64,000 nucleotides of DNA from WHSW01 sp963759295. GTDB lineage: Bacteria; Actinomycetota; Thermoleophilia; Solirubrobacterales; 70-9. The stretch lies in the NCBI GenBank assembly GCA_963759295.1, contig CAVWYT010000010.1, positions 62,001-126,000 of the forward strand, given 5' to 3'. The notes under the pieces were generated by a model, which worked only from the letters and a program-made list of their open reading frames with translations, ran no database searches and was not told the DNA's origin. Shown here in pieces: positions 18,197 through 28,120 of this stretch (positions within the stretch are counted from its first letter, which is position 1; each line of letters starts with the position of its first letter). The position numbers were made by a program, and so were the translations under genes.

Positions 18197-20689
18197 ATGA
18201 GCAAGCTCCTGTATCGGCTGGGCGGAGGCTGCGCCCGTCATCCGTTGCCGGTGATCGCGATCTGGTTGGTGGTCGTGATCGGAGTCGTCGGAGCGACGAC
18301 GGCGATCGGCACCGAGACCAGCGACAACCTGACCCTTCCAGGGACGGGATCGACCGAGGCCACCGATCTCCTCGACGAGCACCTGCCGAACCAGGCCAAC
18401 GGCAGCAACCCGATCGTCCTCGCCTCCGATCACGCAAAGCTCAGCTCCGGCGCCAACAGCAAGGTCGTCAAGCGGACCGTCAAGTCGATAGAGGGCACGC
18501 CGCACGTGATCAAGGCCGTGAGCCCGCTGAGCGACGCCGGATCGGGCGCGCTCAGCAAGGACGGCAAGATCGGCTACATCGCGGTCACCCTCGACCTCGC
18601 TCCAGGGGACCTGGACGAGGCCGAGGCGAACGCCGTCATCGACGCCGCCGACCCGGCGCGCGATGCCGGCCTTCAGGTCGCCGCCGGCGGCTACCTCGGA
18701 CAGGACGTCTCGCGGCCAAGCACCCACGCCAGCGAGGTGATCGGGATCCTCGCCGCAATCGTCATCCTGCTGATCGCCTTCGGTACCGCGGTTGCGATGG
18801 CGATGCCGATCGTGACCGCGATCCTTGGGCTGATCGTCGGCCTCAGCCTGATCGGCCTGATCGGCCACGTCGTCGCGGTCCCGAGCGTCGCTCCGACCCT
18901 GGGAACGATGATCGGCCTCGGAGTCGGCATCGACTACTCCCTGTTCATCGTCACGCGCTACCGCAAGCGACTCGGCGAGGGACTCGACGTCGACGAAGCG
19001 GTGGCCCGCAGCTGCGCCACCTCCGGCGGCGCGGTCGCGTTCGCCGGCGCCACCGTGGTGATCGCCCTGCTGTCGCTGGTGCTCGCCGGAATCCCGATCG
19101 TCAGCGCGCTCGGTTACTCGGCGGCGGTGATGGTCGTGGTCGCGATGTGCGCGGCGCTGACGTTGCTGCCCGCGCTCCTCGGGCTCCTCGGCCACAGGAT
19201 CGAGTCGCTGAGGATCCCCCACCACCCGGCCCGCAACGACGATCGGTCCGACGGCTGGACGCGCTGGGCTGATGCCGTCGGCCGGCATCGCTGGACGGCG
19301 ATCGTGGTCGCGGTCGCCGTGCTCGCGGGACTCGCCTGGCCGACGCTCGACATGACCCTCGGGCAGCAGGATGTGGGCCAGCTTCCCGAGGACACGACCG
19401 CGCGCCAGGCCTATGACCTGCTCGACGAGGGGTTCGGTCCGGGCACCAACGGGCCCCTGCTGATCGCGGTCGACTTCAAGCCGCCGGCCCACAACGACCA
19501 GAAGCAGCTCAATCAGCTGCATTCACAGCAGCAGCAGGCCAAGCAAAAACAACAGCAGGAGATCGAGCAGCAGACTCAGGCGCTGGTCGCCCAGGGGGTG
19601 CCCTCGGAGCAGGCCCAGCAGGAGGCGACCCAGCAGGTGGAGGCGCAGTCGGCGCCGAGCTCCAAGCAGCAACAGCACACGCAGCAGCAGGAGTCGTTCT
19701 TGAAGTCGACGGCCAGCGACCCGCGGCTGGTCAAGCTTCAGAACAAGATCAAGAAGGCGGGCAACACGAAGTCGGTCTCGCCCGCGAAGGTCGACTCGAG
19801 CGGACGGGCAGCGGTGTTCACCGTGGTCCCGAACTCTGCGCCCTCGGCGCGGTCGACCCAGGACCTCGTCGTGCACCTGCGCGACGACGTCATCCCGACG
19901 GCGCTTTCAGGAACGCAGGTGACCGCCTATGTCGGCGGCACGACCGCCGGCTACGTCGATCTCGCCGACCGGATCTCGGAGAAGCTCGTCGGAGTGATCG
20001 CGATCGTCGTCGGGTTGAGCTTCCTGCTCTTGCTGATCGCCTTCCGCTCGCTGGTCGTGCCGCTGACCGCGGCGGCGATGAACCTGCTCTCGGTGGCGGC
20101 CTCTTACGGCGTGCTCACCGCGGTGTTCGAGAAGGGCTGGGGCGACGAGCTGATCGGGCTCGCCCATCCCGTGCCGATCGTCAGCTACGTGCCGTTGCTG
20201 ATGTTCGCGATCCTGTTCGGGCTCTCGATGGACTACCAGGTGTTCCTGGTCTCGCGGATCGGCGAGCTCTACCACCACACGAACGACAACCTGCGCTCCG
20301 TCGTCGACGGGCTCGCGACGAGCGCCAAGGTGATCACCTCGGCGGCGCTGATCATGGTCGCGGTGTTCACCAGCTTCGTCGTCAACGGCGACCCGACGGT
20401 GAAGCAGTTCGGGCTCGGGATGGCGGTCGCGATCGCGATCGACGCGACGATCGTCCGCTGTTTGCTGGTGCCCGCGGTGATGGTCGCGCTCGGGCGCAAC
20501 AACTGGTGGATTCCCGGCTGGCTCGACCGCGTCGTGCCCCGGATCGGCCTCGAGAGCGAGGCGTCGCTGCCGCCGCTGTCGGCGACGCGGACAGGCGAGG
20601 ACCGCCAAGCCCAGCCGACCGGCCAGAACGGCGATCACACCGGCCAGGACGCCCGCCGCCGGGCGGCGGCGAAGGACGACCACACCTAA
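18197..20689 (+). CDS. MMPL/RND-superfamily transporter
   Basis: 830-residue inner-membrane exporter with two repeated halves, each with one N-terminal span, a large external loop and a cluster of five spans. The conserved GIDYSLFIVTRYR (about residue 247) and its second-half partner LSMDYQVFLVSRIGEL (about residue 680) carry the proton-relay aspartate/tyrosine. The second external loop holds an unusual Gln-rich stretch (about residues 435-500). Related proteins export lipids, siderophores or drugs; the substrate here is unknown. Probably repressed by the adjacent TetR. ATG at 18197 after CAGAGG. Confidence 0.92.
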   Translation: MSKLLYRLGGGCARHPLPVIAIWLVVVIGVVGATTAIGTETSDNLTLPGTGSTEATDLLDEHLPNQANGSNPIVLASDHAKLSSGANSKVVKRTVKSIEGTPHVIKAVSPLSDAGSGALSKDGKIGYIAVTLDLAPGDLDEAEANAVIDAADPARDAGLQVAAGGYLGQDVSRPSTHASEVIGILAAIVILLIAFGTAVAMAMPIVTAILGLIVGLSLIGLIGHVVAVPSVAPTLGTMIGLGVGIDYSLFIVTRYRKRLGEGLDVDEAVARSCATSGGAVAFAGATVVIALLSLVLAGIPIVSALGYSAAVMVVVAMCAALTLLPALLGLLGHRIESLRIPHHPARNDDRSDGWTRWADAVGRHRWTAIVVAVAVLAGLAWPTLDMTLGQQDVGQLPEDTTARQAYDLLDEGFGPGTNGPLLIAVDFKPPAHNDQKQLNQLHSQQQQAKQKQQQEIEQQTQALVAQGVPSEQAQQEATQQVEAQSAPSSKQQQHTQQQESFLKSTASDPRLVKLQNKIKKAGNTKSVSPAKVDSSGRAAVFTVVPNSAPSARSTQDLVVHLRDDVIPTALSGTQVTAYVGGTTAGYVDLADRISEKLVGVIAIVVGLSFLLLLIAFRSLVVPLTAAAMNLLSVAASYGVLTAVFEKGWGDELIGLAHPVPIVSYVPLLMFAILFGLSMDYQVFLVSRIGELYHHTNDNLRSVVDGLATSAKVITSAALIMVAVFTSFVVNGDPTVKQFGLGMAVAIAIDATIVRCLLVPAVMVALGRNNWWIPGWLDRVVPRIGLESEASLPPLSATRTGEDRQAQPTGQNGDHTGQDARRRAAAKDDHT

Positions 20690-20728
20690 CGGCCCCTCAC
20701 CCGTGAAGGTGGTCCGGCGACCCGAGCG

Positions 20729-21100
20729 CTAGCCACCCGGTGCCGGAGCGGGGGAGGTCTCGGTGACCGTCGACGTCTCGACCCGCGTCGTCGTCTCCGT
20801 GACCGTGCTCGTGGCGTCGGTGGACGTCGAGGTGGTCGTGGTCGGGCGGGTGATCGTCGTCACCGTCGTCGTCGGGACCGCCGTCGAGGTCGTCGTCCTC
20901 GTCTCGGTGTTGGTGACGAAGACCTTCTCTGTCGGCGGCTCGGCGACGATCACGGCGAGCGCGATGCCGAGCCCGACGGCGAGCGCCGCGAGCGCGATCA
21001 GCGCCAGCTTCGTGCGTTGTTCGAGGCCGGCGCCGGGCGTCTCCTCGGAGGGCTCCCGAGGCTCAGGGTCCGGGCTGATCTTGTCGTCGGGCGCCGGCAA
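20729..21100 (-). CDS. Single-span protein with Thr-rich tail
   Basis: 123 residues from a TTG start: an acidic/proline N-terminus (1-30), one membrane span at about 31-52 (LALIALAALAVGLGIALAVI) and an external tail of about 65 residues that is mostly Thr, Ser and Val. The tail is low-complexity, like a glycosylated stalk. No named family recognised. It converges with the MMPL gene and lies downstream of nrdJ on the same strand. The repetitive ACG/GTC codons cause long shadow frames. Confidence 0.6.
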   Translation of the reverse strand: MPAPDDKISPDPEPREPSEETPGAGLEQRTKLALIALAALAVGLGIALAVIVAEPPTEKVFVTNTETRTTTSTAVPTTTVTTITRPTTTTSTSTDATSTVTETTTRVETSTVTETSPAPAPGG

Positions 21101-21144
21101 GGCCGCCCGATCCTACGCGGCGGCCGAAAGGTTTCAGCGCGAGC

Positions 21145-23974
<2,830 letters not shown>

Positions 23975-24009
23975 TCCGTCTCTCCTCTTCTCCACGACTT
24001 CCTCCGCCC

Positions 24010-24510
24010 TCAGCCCGTTCGAGCCGGTAACGATGAACTGTCTCGCGCGGCCCGGACGGAACCGGGCGAGCCCGACTCCGCAAATTCCGACCTCAAGGTC
24101 GCTCCGTCGGGCGCCGGCGACGGCAGGGTTCCGAGGAACTGGAGGTAGGCGCCGTGATCGAGCTCGGCCAGGCCCTCGAGGCAGAGCTCGCCGACCCGCT
24201 GCGCCGCCAGCTCACCGCCGGCGCTCTCGATCGCGACCGCGACCCGATCGACAAGCGCCTCGACGTCCTCGGCGCTCACCTGGCGCTTGTGGGTCGAGCG
24301 CAGCAGCGCCGCGCGGAGCTTGGTGCGGTCGAAGCGCTGGCGCTTGCCGTCGCGCTTGAGGACCGCGAGCGGCGGGCGCTCGCGGCGCTCGAAGGTCGTG
24401 AACCGGTGTCCACACGACGCGCACTCGCGCCGCCGCCGGGTGGCCGCTCCCGCCTCGGCGCGGCGGCTCTCCAGCACGCGGGTGGGACGTTCGCAGCGGG
24501 GGCAGTCCAT
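24010..24510 (-). CDS. nrdR: Transcriptional repressor NrdR
   Basis: 166 residues. N-terminal zinc ribbon CPRC...CASC (residues 3-34) with RRRECASCGHRFTTFERRE, then an ATP-cone domain beginning VLKRDGKRQRFDRTKLRAALL. NrdR senses ATP/dATP and represses ribonucleotide reductase genes by binding paired NrdR boxes. It is the first gene of an nrdR-nrdJ operon. I chose ATG 24510 rather than the TTG three codons upstream. The C-terminal 20 residues after the cone are Ser/Gly/Arg-rich and not conserved. Confidence 0.95.
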   Translation of the reverse strand: MDCPRCERPTRVLESRRAEAGAATRRRRECASCGHRFTTFERRERPPLAVLKRDGKRQRFDRTKLRAALLRSTHKRQVSAEDVEALVDRVAVAIESAGGELAAQRVGELCLEGLAELDHGAYLQFLGTLPSPAPDGATLRSEFAESGSPGSVRAARDSSSLPARTG

Positions 24511-24523
24511 GGGGCACAATTCT

Positions 24524-24570
24524 ACTAGCGCTGGTGTGTTCCTTCTCTTCTGTGGCGCTAGATGTGGTGT
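24524..24570. promoter_or_regulatory. Candidate tandem NrdR boxes upstream of nrdR
   Basis: Read on the minus strand, two 16-base elements start with ACAC exactly 31 bases apart: box 1 (24555-24570) ACACCACATCTAGCGC and box 2 (24524-24539) ACACACCAGCGCTAGT. The NrdR consensus is ACACNANATNTNGTGT, and pairs are normally spaced 31-32 bases. Box 1 fits well in its left half; box 2 fits poorly. They lie 14-60 bases ahead of the nrdR ATG. Confidence 0.5.
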
Positions 24571-24612
24571 TCGAGGCGCGAAAACCTCGGGCTCCTCTAC
24601 CCTTCCGGGGAG

Positions 24613-25494
24613 ATGTCACGGGATCGGGGTCCGATGTCGCCGCGGCAGCGCTTCAACGAGCGCCGGGACGCCGCGCTCGACGCGGCGGGAGAGCGCCGCG
24701 ACGCCGCGGTCGAGCGGATGACCGGCGTTCGCGACGCCGCGGCGGAGCGGGTCTCAGACGCCCGCGACGTGGCCGCCGAGCGGATGTCGGACGTGCGCGA
24801 GGCGACCGCCGAGCGGGTGGCCGACGCGAAGGCCGCCGCCGCCGAGCAGCTCGCCAGGGTGAAGCCCCGGCTGCGCGGGGTGTCGCACGAGTATGCGTTC
24901 TTCGCCTCGCTGATCCTCGGCGCGACCCTGATCGTGATCGCGAACGGCGGCGAGGCTCGGCTCGCCGTCGCGATCTACGCCGCCAGTCTCACGGGGCTGT
25001 TCGGGGTCAGCGCGCTCTATCACCGGGTGGAGTGGAAGCGGCCGGCCGCTCGTCTCTGGATGCGCCGCCTCGACCACACGATGATCTTCTTCTTGATCGC
25101 CGGCACCGTGACCCCGTTCGCGCTCCTCGTCATGGAGCCACCGCTGTCGACCGCGGTCCTGATTGCGGTCTGGGCGGGCGCGCTCGCGGGCACGATCGTC
25201 GAGCTCGTCTGGGTCGACCATCCGAAGTGGGTGGCGGCGGTCGTCTACATCTCGGTGGGGATGATCGGCGCGGTCGGCTTTCCGGCGATCGTCGCCGAGG
25301 CCGGGATCCTCGCCGGCGTCCTGATCGCGGGCGGAGGCGCCCTCTACGCGACCGGGGCGATCGTCTACGCCGCCCAGCGTCCGGACCCGCGACCGGCGGT
25401 GTTCGGCTACCACGAGATCTTCCACGTGCTCGTGATCGCCGCCGCCGCCGCGCACTTCGCCGCGATCGCGCTGTACGCCCTGCCCGCGAACTAG
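24613..25494 (+). CDS. Hemolysin III/PAQR-family membrane protein with repeat N-terminus
   Basis: 293 residues. Residues about 90-290 are a seven-span HlyIII (YqfA/PAQR) domain: conserved HEYAFFASL, SALYHRVEWK, RLDHTMIFFLIAGTVTPFAL and the C-terminal FGYHEIFHVLVIAAAAAHF, which supply the His/Asp/Ser metal-site residues. Residues 18-83 are six tandem 11-residue repeats (typical unit RDAAAERVSDA), predicted amphipathic helix, not usual for this family. The start could be ATG 24613 (adjacent GGGGAG, too close) or ATG 24634. Function of bacterial members is unclear; haemolysis should not be assumed. Confidence 0.85.
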   Translation: MSRDRGPMSPRQRFNERRDAALDAAGERRDAAVERMTGVRDAAAERVSDARDVAAERMSDVREATAERVADAKAAAAEQLARVKPRLRGVSHEYAFFASLILGATLIVIANGGEARLAVAIYAASLTGLFGVSALYHRVEWKRPAARLWMRRLDHTMIFFLIAGTVTPFALLVMEPPLSTAVLIAVWAGALAGTIVELVWVDHPKWVAAVVYISVGMIGAVGFPAIVAEAGILAGVLIAGGGALYATGAIVYAAQRPDPRPAVFGYHEIFHVLVIAAAAAHFAAIALYALPAN

Positions 25495-25575
25495 TCCGAC
25501 CTCGTCCGGCTCCACGGGCGCCAACCGGTGCCTCCGGGCGCGAGCCGCGGGCCGGCGCGCCGGTCCGGCGCAATC

Positions 25576-26569
25576 TCAGCGGCGCTTGACGCCCTCGCGT
25601 GCGAACGGCGCCAGCCGCTGGCCGGTCACGGTCACGCCGTCGAGTGCCTCGTCGATCGCAGCCAGCGTGTCGGCCGAGAGCTCGACGCCCGAGGCGGCGG
25701 CGTTCGAGTGCACCTGCTCGGGGCGCGAGGCGCCGATGATCGCCGAGGCGACCTCCTCGCGGCGCAGGATCCAGGCGAGCGCCAGCTGGACCATGGTCAG
25801 CCCGACGTCCTCGGCGATCGGGCGCAGTCGCGTGACCGCCTCGAGCACCCGGTCGTCCAGATAGCGCTCGATCGCGAACCCCATCTCCTCACTCGCCGCC
25901 CGCGAATCCGGCGGCGGGGGCTCGCCCGGCGCATACTTGCCGCTCAGCACGCCCTGGGCGAGCGGCGACCAAACGATCTGCGAGATCCCGTTGCGGGCGC
26001 AGAGCCCGAACACCTCGGCCTCCGGCGACCCGCCAGATCATGTTGTACTGCGGCTGGGAGGAGACCGGCTTGATCGCTCCCGGCACCTCGAGCGCGGCGC
26101 TGATCTGCTCGGGCGTCCACTCGCTGAAGCCGATCTGGCGCGCCTTCCCTGAGCGGACCGCCTCGCTCAGCCCCTCCATCGTCTCCTCGATCGGCGTCTC
26201 GGTGTCGAAGCGATGGCACTGGTAGAGGTCGACGTGGTCGGTTCGCAGGCGCTTCAGCGAGGCGTCGAGCTGCTTTTCGATCTGCGCGGCGGAGAGGCCG
26301 CGGTCGTCCTCGGACATCGGGAAGTAGAGCTTGGTCGCGAGCAGGTAAGAGTCGCGCGGGTAGCCCGAGAGGATCTCGCCCCAGGCCTGCTCCGCGGCTC
26401 CGGTGCCGTAGACGTTGGCGGTGTCGAAGAAATTGATCCCGGCGTCGAAGGCGGCTCGCGTGCATGCCTCGGTGTGCTCGCGCTCGATCCCGCCCGAGTA
26501 GGTGAGCCACGAGCCGAGCGAGATCTCCGAGACCTCGAGGTCCGAGTCACCGAGCCGCCGCAGCCGCAT
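25576..26569 (-). CDS. Aldo/keto reductase (frame broken once)
   Basis: NADPH-dependent reductase of the AKR/YhdN-Kvbeta branch, about 330 residues once the frame is restored. Start MRLRRLGDSDLEVSEISLG at ATG 26569. Catalytic tetrad visible: Asp in FFDTANVYG, Tyr of the same motif, Lys in LLATKLYFP, His in LYQCHRFD. After QPQYNMIWR an extra base in the CCC run at 26029-26031 shifts the frame; the second part continues EVFGLCARNGISQIVWSPLA through AIIGASRPEQV to the end. Single-base insertion, otherwise intact, so probably an error. Substrate unknown. Confidence 0.87.
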
Positions 26570-26650
26570 CGGGCGACTTCTACCCGAACCTCCGCTGGGC
26601 GAACCCGAGCCCACCGGCGTGGTCAGATCGCCAGCCGACCGACGACCGCT

Positions 26651-27196
26651 CTAGACGGGCTCGTCGTTGAACCCCAGCACCTCGCGACGAAGGGCGTCGA
26701 TCGCGAGCCGGTGAAGCTCGCGCTGATCCTGATCGGAGACGCCGAAGGCGTGGTCGAAGAAGTCGATCTTCGCCAGCATCCGGCGGGCGTCGCCGACGTC
26801 CTCGGTGATCAGCGACCCCTCCGGCCCCGGCACCGCGTAGCAGCCCATCCCGACCCTGCTGCGCTCGCCGAGCACCACGTCGGCGTGGATCAGCGCCCGG
26901 GCGCCGATCCGCGTCCCCGGCCCGACTCGCGCGCCCTGGAGCACGATCGCGCCGGTCGCCAAATAGCAGTCCTCTCCGATCGTGCATCCGGCGAGCGCCG
27001 ACAGCGGCGAGATCAGCGTCCCGGCGCCGATCGTGGCCGCGAAGCGCGGCCGGGTGTGACCGCCGACCGAGCGCACGACGGCGTTCGCGAGCACCAGCGC
27101 GCCCTCGCCGATCCGCACCGGCGGGCCGGCGCTCTCGATCACCGCACCGTGATCGACGTATGCCTCGGCCGCGACCGACACGTCGCCGACCAGCAC
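26651..27196 (-). CDS. Gamma-carbonic-anhydrase-like hexapeptide-repeat protein
   Basis: Left-handed beta-helix protein of the gamma-carbonic anhydrase/PaaY-like family, with repeats such as TIGAGTLISPLSALAGCTIG and VGPGTRIGARALIHADVVLG, and a C-terminal helix. Three zinc-binding histidines of true gamma-carbonic anhydrase are not all visible, so enzymatic function is uncertain. Homology clearly continues upstream of the GTG at 27196 for 22 codons (ILLARNGITPSVDPSARIA), up to an ATC at 27260-27262 that is preceded by GGAGG; no ATG, GTG or TTG occurs there. Follows sirC in the same operon. Confidence 0.8.
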   Translation of the reverse strand: MLVGDVSVAAEAYVDHGAVIESAGPPVRIGEGALVLANAVVRSVGGHTRPRFAATIGAGTLISPLSALAGCTIGEDCYLATGAIVLQGARVGPGTRIGARALIHADVVLGERSRVGMGCYAVPGPEGSLITEDVGDARRMLAKIDFFDHAFGVSDQDQRELHRLAIDALRREVLGFNDEPV

Positions 27197-27280
27197 CGCG
27201 GAGTCCGCGATCCGCGCCGACGGATCGACCGACGGGGTGATTCCGTTGCGGGCGAGGAGGATCCCGGGCCTCCGCCGCGC

Positions 27281-28039
27281 TCAGGCCCCGGCAGTGGCGT
27301 CGACGACCGGGCCGCGGGATCGCTTCGTCGCCTCGATCAGCTCGAGCAGCTCGTGCTCGCGGCCGTCGCGGATCAGCTCGATCGGATCAGGATCGCCGTT
27401 GACGATCTCCTCGAAGAAATGCTTGCGGTCCTGGTAGGTGGGCAGGGTCGCCTTCGCCCAGCCGCGGGCCTCGTTGAGGATCACCGCGAGCCGCGCGTAG
27501 GGCTCGCCGTAGCCGTCCGCGATCTGGCGCTTGATCCGCTTCGCGAGCGCCGGCGAGGCTCCCGCGGTCGAGATCGCGATCGCGAGCGGGCCGGTGCGGA
27601 CGATCGCCGGGAGGATGAAGTTGCAGAGCGACGGCACGTCGACGACGTTGACCAGCATCGCGCGGCGCTCGGCGCCTTCGTAGACGGCGATGTTGACGTC
27701 GGTGTCCGCGGTGGCGGCGATCGCGAGGAACTTCGCGTCCAGGTCGGCGTCGCGGAACTCGCGCCGCTCCCAGGTGATCGAGCCCTCGTCGGCGAGCTCG
27801 CGAAGCTCAGCGACCGCGTCGGGCGCCACCAGCGTCACCCGGCCGTCGCAGGCCAGCAGCCCCTCGACCTTCTCGAGCCCGATCTCGCCCCCACCGACGA
27901 CCAGGCAATCGCGGCCGGTGAGCCGCAGGCAGGCGATGTAGAACGGCGTCTCGAGCATGCCGCGCACGCAGCTCTGGTCGCAGATCCCGCGCTGGTACTG
28001 GCAGACGCATTCCTTGCCGGCGTAGGACTGTGCGGGCAT
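27281..28039 (-). CDS. Precorrin-2 dehydrogenase/sirohydrochlorin ferrochelatase-like protein
   Basis: 252 residues related to SirC/Met8p and the CysG N-terminal domain, which oxidise precorrin-2 to sirohydrochlorin on the way to sirohaem or B12. NAD-binding motif CLVVGGGEIGLEKVEGLL at about residues 44-61, then IAATADTDVN, NVVDVPSLCNFILPAI and the helical ISTAGASPALAKRIKRQI. The first 30 residues are unusual, with four cysteines (CVCQYQRGICDQSC). ATG 28039. Divergent from topA; a hexapeptide gene follows in frame directly after the stop. B12-dependent NrdJ nearby needs cobalamin. Confidence 0.9.
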   Translation of the reverse strand: MPAQSYAGKECVCQYQRGICDQSCVRGMLETPFYIACLRLTGRDCLVVGGGEIGLEKVEGLLACDGRVTLVAPDAVAELRELADEGSITWERREFRDADLDAKFLAIAATADTDVNIAVYEGAERRAMLVNVVDVPSLCNFILPAIVRTGPLAIAISTAGASPALAKRIKRQIADGYGEPYARLAVILNEARGWAKATLPTYQDRKHFFEEIVNGDPDPIELIRDGREHELLELIEATKRSRGPVVDATAGA

Positions 28040-28120
28040 CGCGAGACAGATTAGAGCGTGGGCGCCGGCCGAACCGGGCCTCGTTCTGGCACCTGAACCC
28101 CCTGCTACCCTCGCGCCGCG

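Noticed and set aside
19499..19700. Frameshift in the MMPL gene
   Set aside because: The Gln-rich stretch is low-complexity, but both flanking parts are in the same frame and match MMPL.
20763..21060. CRISPR-like or tandem-repeat DNA
   Set aside because: The repetitive ACG/GTC pattern is explained by Thr/Val codons of the Thr-rich tail; no CRISPR array is present anywhere in the window.
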